From Condylostoma magnum (taxonomy: Eukaryota > Ciliophora > Heterotrichea > Heterotrichida > Condylostomatidae): a DNA stretch of 44,552 nt. Shown here piece by piece: positions 31,734-43,200 of this stretch (positions are counted from its first letter, which is position 1; the number at the start of each line of letters is the position of its first letter). The notes under the pieces were generated by a model. That model was not told where the DNA came from. It searched no databases and saw only the letters and a program-made list of their open reading frames with translations. A program made the position numbers and the translations under genes. The DNA lies in assembly GCA_920105805.1 (NCBI GenBank), contig CAKKTI010000058.1, forward strand, positions 1-44,552. Direction: 5' to 3'.

Positions 31734-32564
31734 TCATTCTGTAAAACTATAGGACCTGTTGTCTGTAGGTAAGGGTAACTCTGTTAGTTCATAGCTTACT
31801 TCAGGTTCTTCTAATTTCACTTTTTTAACACATATTATAAAGGCTCTAGTAATAATTCGTATATTCTCACAAATTAGCTGTTCTATTAAAAATGTTACAA
31901 GAAAGGTAAACATTCAACTGTTTATCATATCAGTATAGTTTTTATCCTTATCATCATATATATCATAAGTAGCATAAAACGTCATAAGTGTAGAAATCAC
32001 AAAGATTATGGCAAAGTAAATGTATCCAATAAGAAACCTTTTTTACTATTCCTTTATACCAACATCATGCTTTTATACCATTAGGAAGTAAATAATGGCG
32101 AAATCAATAAATCCTATTATATTTGCAGAAATCGCATACAAATAATCTCTTCCTTCATACTCATCAAAATGAATATCATCTCTAGAATCCTAGTCATAAA
32201 ATAGCCCTATAACTCCTAACTCTACATACAGGATTGAAAATATAAGACACCAACGCCTTGTGTTGCTAAATCTTGCCTTAGATTTAATAAACATCCACCC
32301 AGTCAGCAAATACTCCTCTAAAACATACCTCAATATCTAAGCACTTTCCCCAGTTTCATATCTCTTAAAATCTTCTCCTCTTTACACCTCCGGTAGAACA
32401 TCTCTTACCCAGCTTATCATCAACCCGAAGAAAAACACAACTGTAAATATAATCCAAAGCCATAAACTGGAGAATTGTCCAATTGCGCTTTCAGTATCTT
32501 CTCCAGTGCAATCTACTTCATCACTGTATTCATAATCACCACAATCCGGTAAAAATCTTATCAT
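31734..32564 (-). CDS. Multi-spanning membrane protein, polycystin-like C-terminal TM region
   Basis: 276 aa with five or six hydrophobic segments: SSLWLWIIFTVVFFFGLMIS, RRWCLIFSILYVELGVIGLF, YLYAISANIIGFIDFAIIYF, FLIGYIYFAIIFVISTLMTF and SWMFTFLVTFLIEQLICENI. The last, with Trp from TGA, followed by RIITRAFIICVKKVKLEE, resembles the TM block that follows the PLAT/REJ region in polycystin-1-type proteins (SWxxxFxxSxxxEQxxxxPxK). This similarity is weak. It ends at TGA 31734-31736. The ATG at 32564 comes 1-13 nt after the stop of the upstream minus-strand coiled-coil gene. Confidence 0.7.
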
Positions 32565-32577
32565 TTTATTTAAAATA

Positions 32578-33705
32578 CTAACTAGAATTTTTGTCAAATT
32601 TCAAAATCTTTTCTTCCTCATTTGACCCCAGTTTTAAGGAGTGGATAATCCCAAAGTTCTATGATTAATTTGAGCTGTTCTAGCTTTCGTTTATGTTTTA
32701 ATAAGGGCTATGCACTTTGCTTAAATCTAATTTAGGAACAGATGCAAAACTTTTATATATGCTATTGTTTTTGCTATGAAACACGGTAGATAGCCCATAT
32801 TCTGAGCCTTCATAAGAACTTTTAGTATGACTAGAGTCCCTACGTCTTCTTACCTCTTATTCATAGATCTCATCTACAGGAACACCTTTTTATTTTAAAG
32901 CTTTGACTAATCTTACAAACAGCCTTTCCCTTTACTTAAGTTTTTTAACTTCTTTATCTAATGTTGTAATTTTATTCGTGAAAATTGTATTGTCTTAAGA
33001 GCGGACTGTATTCTCCTAAGTAGTCGTAAATGTATTTAAAAAGTTATTTTATCTCATTTTATTCAGTTATTCCTGTAGATTTGCATTATTTTCACGTTCT
33101 TTTTCAAGTGCATCTTATACTTTTTACAGTTTTTCCTTTTTATGAAGCAGGGCCTAATCCCGGTTGGCAATTCAGGCCTCATATCCGCTTTAGATAGTTT
33201 GTAAAAGGTTTTAAAAGGGTAGTTTTTGCTAAAGACTTTACATAGTTGATTATATTATCATGAAATGCTTGTATTTATCAGCAGGTGTTAAACTAGCTAA
33301 TTTTGAGTTTAACTTTTACTCTAATTATAAAGTTTCTTTATTAAGTAATTTAACGTTGTTTAAGCTTTCTTTAGGGGACTAGTACTTCAGATTTGATTTT
33401 TCCTTTATGAGGCTGCATTCTATACCAGAAATATGTCCAAGTTTACTATTGGACGCTGATGTATTTAAATGAGGCATGTTTTTTAGTAGATTAGGAGAAC
33501 TAAACGTGTTTTACTATCTTTTTCCCTTTAAATGCTTTGATGATATTGTCTGTTTCATTTATCCCTGGCCTAATTTAAGAGATGCCTTTGGGTATTGTAA
33601 ATTAGCTTACTAATCGTTGCTCTTGCTATTTTTCGTTAGTCGTAAAGGTGAAGCTTATTATTTTGTATTACTCCGATTAAAGGTGCGCTTTGTTTGCTTA
33701 GACAT
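32578..33705 (-). CDS. Coiled-coil protein, basic/Ser-rich ends
   Basis: 375 aa, beginning MSKQTKRTFNRSNTKQQASP. The first ~130 residues are basic and Ser/Gln-rich. A coiled coil spans ~135-290 (LQLEQKLNSKLASLTPADKY, LHKKEKLQKVQDALEKEREN, LDKEVKKLKQRERLFVRLVK). The motif VRLVKALKQKGVPVDEIYEQ recalls CEP/PIBF-like coiled-coil ends. A Ser-rich tail follows. The stop is TAG 32578-32580, with TAA at 32566 just before the next minus-strand ATG (32564). No family is assigned; a cytoskeletal role is possible. Confidence 0.8.
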
Positions 33706-33918
33706 TTTAAAAGTTATAATTATTTGCTATTTAAATACACTTTCATGGTAAATGGGCTGTGTTATGCTGTTTAGTTAGGATTTAATCATAGTTTTCCACA
33801 AATAATGTAAAAATTAATTTATCTCATTACTTTTAATCATCCTGGCAAGCAGTCTGTATAACAACCTACTCCTTTAATATATCCATCACTTAATCATTTA
33901 AAAATCCTAATAATCATA
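33706..33918. promoter_or_regulatory. Divergent intergenic region, 213 nt
   Basis: This spacer lies between the divergent coiled-coil and MORN genes and is AT-rich. No specific element is recognised, but it should hold both promoters. Confidence 0.4.
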
Positions 33919-34584
33919 ATGGCAGAAGAAGAAGACGAATACACAATCATTTTTGAAGACGGTAAAGAGTCTAAATCCTCTCGTGATTTCACAGGCCGCG
34001 CAACAGCTAAATATGGTAACGGGGATATCTACGAGGGCCAATTCACTGAAGGCATTCGTGACGGTTATGGTCGCTATATGTACGAAAATGGGGATATCTA
34101 CGAGGGTGATTTCCGTGAGAACTTAAAGCATGGAATGGGAAAACTGATTTTTAAGGAAAAAGGGACCTATCATGGCTATTTTGAAAGTGGAAAGCGACAT
34201 GGGGAGGGTGTTTTTGTGTATCCTAACGGGGATAAGTACAGTGGCTGGTGGAAGGATGGACTGAAGCATGGAAAGGGAAGTTTGATATTCAAGCAGAATT
34301 CTATGCAGATTAGAGGGATTTGGGAGAATGGGAATTTAGATGAGGGGGCATGGATGTTGCCTAATGGAGTTTATTATCAAGGAAGGTTTTCAAATAATAA
34401 GCCTAATGGGGAAGGATACTGGATGTTTCCTAATGGTAATACTTGTAGGGGAACTTTTGTATAGGAGGAGGGAGAGCCTGAAGCAGTTGACGGGGAGGAT
34501 GAGGAAGTTACTCCTATTACATTGAAGTGGACAGTGCAGCCTAAGTTCTTTGAGAGTGCCATGGCGATTAATAGAGTAATTTAG
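33919..34584 (+). CDS. MORN-repeat protein, radial-spoke-head-like
   Basis: 221 aa, MAEEEDEYTIIFEDGKES at the start. About seven MORN repeats run from residue ~27 to 175: YGNGDIYEGQFTEGIRDGYG, YENGDIYEGDFRENLKHGMG, YPNGDKYSGWWKDGLKHGKG and MFPNGNTCRGTF among others. The acidic tail then reads EEVTPITLKWTVQPKFFESA. Short MORN proteins of this kind are radial-spoke head or axonemal/membrane-junction proteins in ciliates, so a ciliary role is likely but not proven. Base composition is more GC-rich at the 5' end than in neighbouring genes. The stop is TAG 34582-34584 after AINRVI. Confidence 0.9.
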
Positions 34585-34735
34585 TCTTAATATGTTAGTG
34601 CTATTGGTTTTATAAGATAGTTATACTTGTTATTTAGATAAAAAAAGATAATAGGTGATCAGCATGTGTTACCTAGCTTTTTGTAGCTTATGAATACTAC
34701 CTTCTATAAACTCGTATGAATTATCCTCTATAAAA

Positions 34736-35533
34736 ATGCGACGAGGAAAATCCCTTTTCCAGCGCCGATTGGAGCAAGTTCCCCGAGAACTATTAGACTA
34801 ATGAACAAAGTAACAATTACACAGCGAGTAGAACACTCTAAAGCAATAAATAAAGGAATACGATGATATAGATTTCACATATGACGAAAACTAGCCCAAC
34901 ACCTTGAAATACATTGGAGGTGTTGATATATCAGCTGATAAGAATAACCCTAACATAGCCTGTGCCTCCCTGGTAGTCCTATCCTACCCAGACATGCGTG
35001 AGGTCTACAATGACACGATAAAAGTGGAAATAACAGTGCCGTATGTCCCAAGCTATCTAGCATTCCGTGAGGTTCCTTCTATTTTGGAGTTAATGAGAAG
35101 GAACACATCAGTATACCAGCCCCAGGTGATAATGGTTGATGGCAATGGAACCCTACACACACGAAGGTTTGGGCTGGCCTGCCATATTGGTGTGTTGCTA
35201 GATATACCATGTGTAGGCGTTAGCAAAACCATGTTTGCGGTTGACGGCTTAACTAAATTTAGGGCATAGAAAATGTTCGAGTAGACCAGATAAGCTGGGG
35301 AATGAGTAGAACTAATCGGAAATTCAGGGTAATCTTGGGGAGCTGCTTATAGAAGTACTGGGTATATTAAAAATCCGGTTTTTATTAGCAGTGGGCATAG
35401 ACTTTGTCTGTATACTGCTATTGAAATTGTCAAGAGATGCTGCAGGTAGAGAGTACCTGAGCCTACCAGGCTAGCGGATAGATTGTCGAGAGATGCTATT
35501 TTTGATAGAAGGCTGGTTATTCAAAGAGTTTAG
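34736..35533 (+). CDS. Endonuclease V (deoxyinosine/inosine-specific)
   Basis: 265 aa. It nicks nucleic acid 3' of deoxyinosine/inosine. An N-terminal helix (RRLEQVPRELLDQWTKQQL, with W as TGA) precedes YIGGVDIS (catalytic Asp ~64). Next come CASLVVLSYPDMREVY, PYVPSYLAFREVP (Glu ~112), VIMVDGNGTLHTRRFGLACH (Asp ~135), GVLLDIPCVGVSK, then GEWVELIGNSGQSWGAA and VFISSGHRLCLYTAIEIVKR (conserved SxGH). It is closest in style to eukaryotic ENDOV. The end after VIQRV is at TAG 35531-35533, with TAA at 35537 and 35543. These interleave with the IDO stops on the other strand. Confidence 0.96.
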
Positions 35534-35541
35534 ATTTAATT

Positions 35542-36618
35542 TTAAATACGGAAAAGTCTTTTTGCAGAGTTGCGGATTTTTGTTGAAAGGAATTATTGAA
35601 GTTCTGTGCCTCCTGTGCCTTTAGCAGCCTAGAGTTAGCTTTGCTTTACTATATATACTTTTGCTAGGTTAAAGTGCTTATTTCGGAAATTTATCAGTTG
35701 GTTTACTGCTTCGTTGTATTGTTTTTGTAGGAATTGGTCTTATTGGATTAGTGGAAGGATTTGGTGTTGTTTGGATTGTAAGTCTTGTATGAAGTTTCTA
35801 TGCTGAATTTTCATGAATTATGTTACTGAGTTGATGTATGATTATCTTGATTCTGTTTATAATAAGGCGTCTATTGTATTTATCATTGGAGATTACATGG
35901 CTGATACCCCTTGGAGATAATCAAATTTTAAGTTAAGTGACTCGTATTCTATACCAAACTCAAATCCTTTTAGTTTCGGACGTAGAGTATTGTAGAAAAA
36001 GTCTGGATTTACCCTTTAATAGATCATTGGGAAAGCTTTGTTTATGTTTTCAAGGGAATCAATTGTTTTAGACAATACTTCTTAAACACCATAAGAGGAA
36101 ATTTGTTGATTGAATAGGTTTTACTAGATAGAGTTTAGTATTGGAGTTCCTAATATATCCATATAAGAAGGAGCAATATAAAACATTTTTTCACTTTAGT
36201 CTCCAGTGTATGAATAAATCGTATCTATGTTATCAGGATGAAATCCTTTGTCCTTATCAATATACTGAAAATTATTGATCTAAGTAGTAAGCAAATTTTA
36301 GGTCATTGGCGTATCCAATTTCTAGCATATTTAAAAAAATGGTAAAGATACGTTTTTTGGTATCTTAATTCTCGGTTATTCTCTAGACCAGTAATAAGAT
36401 TAGACTAGCATCGAATAAATAACAAAATAGTGCTCCAATGTTAAATCACTTAAACTATCCCAATCTAATTCCACTTAAGGCAAACATTCGATTTCTTGCT
36501 TTATCGTTTTACTATCTAACTCAGGTAGATTCAATACAATCTATTAATGCTAAAGCAGTTCTAAGTGCTATACTTCTCTCTCTGGATTCTCAGGGTAAAA
36601 TCCCAGTAAACTATTCAT
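35542..36618 (-). CDS. Indoleamine 2,3-dioxygenase family protein
   Basis: 358 aa. This heme dioxygenase opens the indole ring of tryptophan, the first step of the kynurenine pathway. Family features include MNSLLGFYPENPE at the start, NPDFFYNTLRPKLKGF, and YLQGVSAMQSPMINTIDALL, like the GxSAAQS stretch. The proximal heme ligand should be His ~315 in INFRNKHFNLAKVYIV, and KGTGGTELQQFL is the GTGGT signature. Spacing and length fit IDO rather than TDO. TAA 35542-35544 ends the frame, with TAA also at 35536 and 35530. It lies 43 nt behind MOK kinase 2 on the same strand. Confidence 0.92.
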
Positions 36619-36661
36619 TTTTAATTATAACAAAGCCTTGAAATATAAAGTAATTAATAAA

Positions 36662-37783
36662 TCAAACATAAGATCTATAAAAGTTTCCTTTTCCCTTTAC
36701 AATTGGCAATTTCTACTGACTCATCTTCTGATAAACCATTGTCTTATTAACAATTCCCTTCTTCGACTTCAACAATTGTATCTTAGGCTACCTCAACTTC
36801 AGCGGTGGTAAAATTTTGCTATCTTTCTATTTTTCCTTTTTATTAACAGGAGACAAACATATCCTCAAAGGCTTTTCTTCTCTTACTAAATCCTTGAAAT
36901 AAGGGTGCTTCAGCGCAGCTCTTGCTGAAATCCGTTCCTCTGCGGTATATATGAGCATTTATCTGATTAAATCCTTCGCCAAGGGTGATACATGAGGAAT
37001 TAGTTTCTCAAATCCACTTCCCTCAACCATAGGAAAGTTAAATTTCATATGTGAAGCCTTTGCTTCAAATTCCTTCAAAACTTAACGATTAGGAGTACCT
37101 ATAATTCTATGTATTTTGATAACCTAATCATACTCATTATGTCCAGGAAATAAAGGAAACAGTGCCAGTATTTCAAAGAAGAGGCACCCTGTGCCTCATA
37201 TATCCATCTTGTAGTTGTAATAACCGTCCGTTAATAAGCACTCAGGCGGCCTGTACCAACGCGTGCTTATATACTCAGTGAAGGGATGCGCTGAGTAGAT
37301 TCCTCTGCAACTTCCTAAATCAGCTAGTTTTAAATAATCCCCCATAAGCAGGACATTTTCTGGCTTTATATCTCTATGGAAAATTCCCTTTCTATGCATG
37401 TGGTCGATTGACTTCAGTAGTTGGTAAATATACCGCTTTACTTTCTCCTCGGGTATATGCTGCTTTCTACCTTTTATCCACTCGTATAGGTTTAACTGCA
37501 TCAGCTCAAACACCAAGGCAAGTCGACCTGTAGGGGCATCGCTTATTATAAGTTACTAGAGAATTTCATACAGCTTTATTATATGGGGGTTAGGAGAAAG
37601 ACGTCTCAAGGCTTAAATCTCCCGCAGACTGTTCACTTACTCTACGGAAGTGAACTAATTTTTCATACATTTTATTGCGACGTATTTTCCGGTCTTTATA
37701 CTCTAAGCTTTTATCACCTCACTGAAAGCACCTTCTCCTATTTTTGAAACAAATCTGTATTCTGAGTAAAACTTACTATGCAT
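36662..37783 (-). CDS. MOK/RAGE-type protein kinase 2 (CMGC family)
   Basis: 368 aa after removing a 15-nt intron. It shows [59 protein letters not shown] (note DLG for DFG), [27 protein letters not shown] (W is TGA) and HPYFKDLVREEKP. A basic tail ends GKGNFYRSYV before TGA 36662-36664. It is very similar to the kinase at 2536-3718 through the whole catalytic domain, so they are paralogues. Related kinases control ciliary length. Its ATG is 25 nt from the divergent coiled-coil gene start, and IDO follows 43 nt downstream. Confidence 0.93.
37762..37776 (-). other. 15-nt intron in MOK kinase 2
   Basis: The minus strand reads ATGCATA, then GTAAGTTTTACTCAG, then AATACAG. Removing the 15 nt yields MHKYRFVSKIGEG. 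Without splicing, the frame is preserved but five residues are inserted before the conserved start. It sits at the same codon position, with the same 5' splice site GTAAGT, as the 16-nt intron of kinase 1. Confidence 0.85.
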
Positions 37784-37808
37784 ATATGGAAAATATTTGT
37801 AATTAAAA

Positions 37809-40217
37809 ATGAGCAGCTAGGACTGGACTGATGAAATCGAGGAGAATCATTAAATATACAGCGGATTAAGCACTCCTTAATTTAGTTTACGAGGAAGTGA
37901 AAACATTCCTTTTAAACTGCATTTATAGGATCATCCCCCGAACGACCGCTATTCAAAGTATCTGAATAATTAAAATAGTTAAAATCTTAATAATCAAGAG
38001 AGTTTTGGCCATGGAACTAAGACAAGGGAGGAAATTGAGTAGCTAAGGAGTCAAACTACAGCAAAGCTAGAGCAGCTTAGGAAAATTTACATGGAAAATG
38101 AACAAATGCTTTCCGGATATATTGAAAATGAAGATGAAAAAAAGGTTATTTAGGTTACAAGGCCAAAAATCTTCAAGAGTGGAGCCAAAGCAGTAAAGTC
38201 GCCTGATTTTAAATATAGAACAAGTGAGCTAGACAGCAGGTATTTAAGTCCAATTGAAAGCCAGGATTTCGAGGGAAGTTAGGATGAAATTGATAGATTA
38301 AAAGCTGAATTGGAGAATTTATAGTAAAACAGTGCTGATTTTTCACCTGGAAACTTGAAAAATTCGATAAGGACTACTTTATCAGTTGAATGCAAAAGTT
38401 AGTCAAAGGCAGAGAAAGGAGCAGAGGCTGTATAAGAAGCCTATGAAAAGGCATTAGCTGAAAAAGAAAAAGAACTACGAGATTAATACTTATAAGACTT
38501 TGAGTAAGAAAAGGCTGAAATTAGGCAAAAGTACGAGAAGGAAATGCATGAGGTAATAGCTGAGATGAAAGTGAATCTAGAGAAGTACTGGAAAAAGAAC
38601 TACTAAGAATAAGCCAGTAAAATAGAATTTGAGTAAATGCAAGGTGCTGAGTAGGAAAGAAAGTAAAGGTATGATGAGTTAGTAGCAAAGGAACGCTAAA
38701 AAATATACTAGGAAGTTGAGTCTGAGCTGTAGTAGGAGTTGCAAGAAAGGATCAGCCAATCAGAGCAATCCCACCAGAGGAAAATGCGACAAGCTGATTT
38801 AGTAAGACAACCTTCGCAATAAGAAATAAACAAGTTCAGAGAGCAGTAAGAAATAGACCTAGAATTAAGAATATGCAGTGAGAAGGAAAGCTGGAAGAGG
38901 GATTTAACCAGTCTAGTAATTGAGGAGTTTAGATTATAAGTGAAAAGAGAGGCCGAGGAGATGCTACAGTAGAAAAAATTAGACCTAGATCGTAGAGCAG
39001 ATGAGGAAATAAATGAACTTCTGAACAAAATTAGAAATGAAAGCTAAACTGCCCTAGAAGGCTAATTATAGGAGATTGAGGAGGAAATGAAGTAGGAAAT
39101 GTTATTAGCTGAGGATAAAATACGTTAAGAGTGTATTGATGAACTGTAAAATGACCCTGATTTTCTGGTATAACAAGGGCTTATTTCTAATTTAAAGCAG
39201 GAAATTGAGAATAAACTAAGAACAGAATTAAGACCCAGTATTGAAAGAGAACTCAAAAGCACAGTTGAAGAAAATATAAAGCAAAATATTGCTGAAGAGG
39301 CTAGATAAGAGTTAGAAGCTAAAAGATTAAAGCTGGAATAAGAAACTAGGTCTAAAATAAGAGAGATTGAAGAAGAGTTTGAGCTAAAACATAATGAAGA
39401 AGTTAATAAGAAAGTACAATAATAGCTGCAAAAGGTAGAAAGGGATTTAAAGATTTAATATATGAGGAAACTAGACACACAGAAGCAGTCTATTTCTGAA
39501 CAAATCAACGGGTAAAAGGACAAAACTATAAAAAAGGAAAAATTAGAGCTGAATAAGCTCAAATCAGAAGTTGCCCGATTAAGATCAGCTTTGAATGTGC
39601 AAGTAAAGAATCTACAAAAAGAAAGATAAAATCACATAAAAACAATACAAGAAACAGAGTACTAACTATAACGTAAGCTAAGAAGCAATGAATCCTTACG
39701 CAGAGCGCAGGAAAGTTACATGATAGAGAAAGAGCCTTAACCATATGAGTAAAATTCCCAGTTTTAAAGCTATAGTCCACAGAGACAGTCAATTTTAACT
39801 CCGGAGTAGTACGAGTTTGACCAGGAATTTGTCGACTCTATTCCTTAGACACTGCCACCTCCAAGCTAAGAATCTGAGGAGGAGCCATAAAGAAAATTAT
39901 TAAGTTAATATGACTCCCAGAATCTTGTATCAACTTTAATTCAGAAAAACTTAGAAGAAGCTAAAAAGAATGCGAGAAAACTGCTGGGAGATGGGGAATA
40001 AATAAAGACAACGTATGTTAATTATTATAATAGAGTTCCTGAAGAAGAGCCTGTTAAGTAAACTGTTAAAACTCCTCTTTACTATAGAAGTCCTGAGAGT
40101 GCTTAAGTTACTGTTAGGAAGTAAGATGATAATAAGAAGACCAGTAAGTATGAGGAGTTGCTAAAGCAGAAGTATGGTGTTATAGAGCCAAGGCTTAGAT
40201 AGGCTAGTAATTTATAA
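37809..40217 (+). CDS. Long coiled-coil protein, ~802 aa
   Basis: It starts MSSQDWTDEIEENHQIYSGL. After a ~130-residue disordered N-terminus an almost unbroken coiled coil runs from ~150 to 640 (EAYEKALAEKEKELRDQYLQ, LKQEIENKLRTELRPSIERE, EKLELNKLKSEVARLRSALN). The C-terminus is Pro/Gln-rich (SPQRQSILTPEQYEFDQEF, PPPSQESEEEPQ) and ends EELLKQKYGVIEPRLRQASN. This layout resembles CEP/CCDC basal-body proteins. I place the end at TAA 40215-40217, one base before the P5B ATPase ATG. If the next stop, TGA 40230-40232, is used, the two genes overlap by 14 nt. Its 5' end is 25 nt from MOK kinase 2's start. Confidence 0.85.
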
Positions 40218-40218
40218 A

Positions 40219-43200
40219 ATGGAAATTTCTGATAGAACTTAATCTACAATCAGTCCTTTATTAATGTAGAGCAGTGTAATTGATTGCATTTCGCATAAGG
40301 ATGCTGATATTGAGTCAAATATAACTTTAATATAATGCTATAGGTTCAGTTATATAAAATTCGTTTTTTCAGTCCTTTTATCCTTAAGTACATTTGGAGT
40401 TATTTTCCTACTACAATGATGATTCATTAGACTAAAATTACTGCTATGCTTTCAGAGATCAGATATACAAAAGGCTAGTCATCTGTACGTTACTACACTT
40501 TATCACTAAGAGATTATTCAACTATAAGAAATTAGTACTAACAGATATGGAATACTCAAAACCTTCAAGCATCATTTTCTACCATATTATTACTCAGGGG
40601 ACCAATTTGAGCCTTTATTCTTTTAAACTGCACTCACATACAAATAGTTTATACAAAATAATGGCCAGGGGTTAAATGAAGAAATAAATGATCGTAGAGA
40701 ACTTTACGGAAAATGCGAGATTATCGTTCCTGTTAAATCAGTTATAGGAATTCTAATTGATGAGATCTTTCACCCATTCTATATTTTTTAAATTTTAAGC
40801 GTTGCTTTATGAATGTGAGATGGATACAGATACTATGCAACAGTAATTCTAACAATAACAGTAATTTCAATCATCACAGAATTAGTAGAAACACGTAAAA
40901 ACCTTTAAAACATTGCAAAAATGGCGCATTTTGAAAGTAATGTAATCTGTATACGTAAAGGTTAACGAGTTTAATTAAACAGTGTTGATTTAGTTCCTGG
41001 AGATTTGATAGAAGTTACAAAGGGTAGAATGCCATGCGATGCTGCTATATTATCGGGAGGTTGCATTGTAGATGAGTCTATGCTTACTGGAGAGTCTACT
41101 CCTGTTATTAAAGATAACATGCCTTATTAAGATTCAGGTATATATGATGTGAATAGTGACAAAAAGTATACACTTTATGAAGGAACTAATGTAATTCAAA
41201 CATAAGGAGTCGGTACAGATATTGTGCTTGCTATAGTTACTAGAACAAATTTCCTTACAATGAAAGGAAAACTTGTAAGAAGCATTTTATTCCCAAAGCC
41301 AGCTCATTTTAAATTTTACTAAGATTCAATGAAGTTTATCGCTGTTTTGGCTGTTTTTGGTATAATAGGATATTTTATTACACTTCCCTTTCAAATAAAG
41401 TTTAATTACAGCACATAATAAATGGTTGATAGGTCACTTAATATAATCACAATTACTGTTCCTCCTGCATTGCCCGCAGTAATGACCATTGGGTCAATTT
41501 TTGCAATTAGAAGGTTAAGGAAAAATTAACAAATTCATTGTATATCACCTCCAAGAATAAATGTTGCTGGGAAAGTAAATTGTATGATTTTTGATAAAAC
41601 TGGTACTATAACTGAATCTGGAATGCAGTTTTATGGTGTTTTAGGGGTTGTTGATGATAATTTTACGTAATTAGTGGGAAATTCGCAATATCTCACAGGA
41701 AAATGTGATCTTTTAATTGAAGGAATGGCGTCTTGTCATTCATTGAATATAGTTGATGGATAGTTAATTGGAGATGATTAAGAAATCAAGATTTTTGATA
41801 ATACCTAATGGATATTTCACTAAAACCTAGATAATATATACCATCCATAAGCTAAAGCAGTAGTATAGCCGTAGTTTAGCCCATAAAATACAGCTTTAGA
41901 AATAATGCATATTTTCCATTTCAATTCCTAGTAGAAAAGAATGGCTATAATTGTTAAATATTACAACTAGAAATAATTAAAGCTTTTTATGAAAGGTGCA
42001 CCGGAAGTTATTGTATAAAGATGTATTCCTTAGTCTCTACCATCTAACTTATATGAGATATTGGGAAGCTATACATAAAATGGTTATAGAGTCTTAGGAG
42101 TAGCAACTAAATAATTAGAAGATGTTTAGATTTCTGATATTAGATCATTGGAACTTGATAGTATTGAAACTAATTTGCAGTTTTTAGGATTAATCATCTT
42201 ACAAAACAAATTGAAAGAGCAATCAAAATAAGTTATTAAAAGACTGAAGTAATCTAATATAAGATGTATTATGGCAACAGGTGATGCACTATTAACTGGT
42301 ATTTCTATAAGCAGAAAATGTAGAATTATTGATAAAAGTGAGTCTATATATCTAGGGCAAATCGAAAATGATAATCTAGTATGGTCGTATAATTTCATAG
42401 ATGATTCAGGTACAAATTAAATGATTGATTAGCCTTTAGAGCTACATAAGCCAAATTTCAAGATTGCTTTAACAGGCCCTGCTTTTTATAAAATAGCAAA
42501 AAATGCTTAATCCTCAGATTAAGATGCAAAACTACTGAAATTTATTATAGAAAAATGTTAAATATATTCTCGTATGGCACCAGAACATAAAACTCTGCTA
42601 GTAAAAAACCATTAAGAAGTTGGAAATCTTGTAGGTATGTGTGGTGACGGAGCAAATGATTGTGGAGCTCTAAAAACAGCAGATATAGGAATTTCATTAA
42701 GTGAAGCAGAAGCATCAATTGCAGCTCCTTTCACATCGTCAATTTCAGATATAACATGTGTAGAAAGAGTGCTAACAGAGGGAAGATGTTCCCTGGCTAC
42801 TTCGATTTAATGCTTTAAGTTTATGGCATTATACTCTATTATACAGTTTACATCAGTTACTATTCTGTATATTGTGGGATCAGACTTCTCAGATATTCAA
42901 TTCACTATTATTGATTTAATGACTATTTTGCCATTGTCATTCTCTATGTGTTTATCTGGACCGCTTGATAGATTATCTGATAGAGAGATTACCGGTAGTT
43001 TGATTTCTGTGCCTATTTTATCGTCAATTATTGGCTAATCAGCTATTCAGATCTGCTTATAGGCCTTTTATGCTTATAATATGTATGTTTAAGATTTTTA
43101 TGAAAGTCCTAATACTGAAAGTGTCTAAAAATCTGTGAACTGTTATATGAACACTGTACTTTTTATAGTAAGTAATTATGTTTATTTAATTATTAGCTTT

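Noticed and set aside
35533-35930. A plus-strand membrane protein downstream of EndoV (open frame with TGA as Trp)
   Set aside because: The minus strand here encodes the C-terminal half of IDO with the GTGGT signature. Because no codon is a strict stop, any frame looks open.
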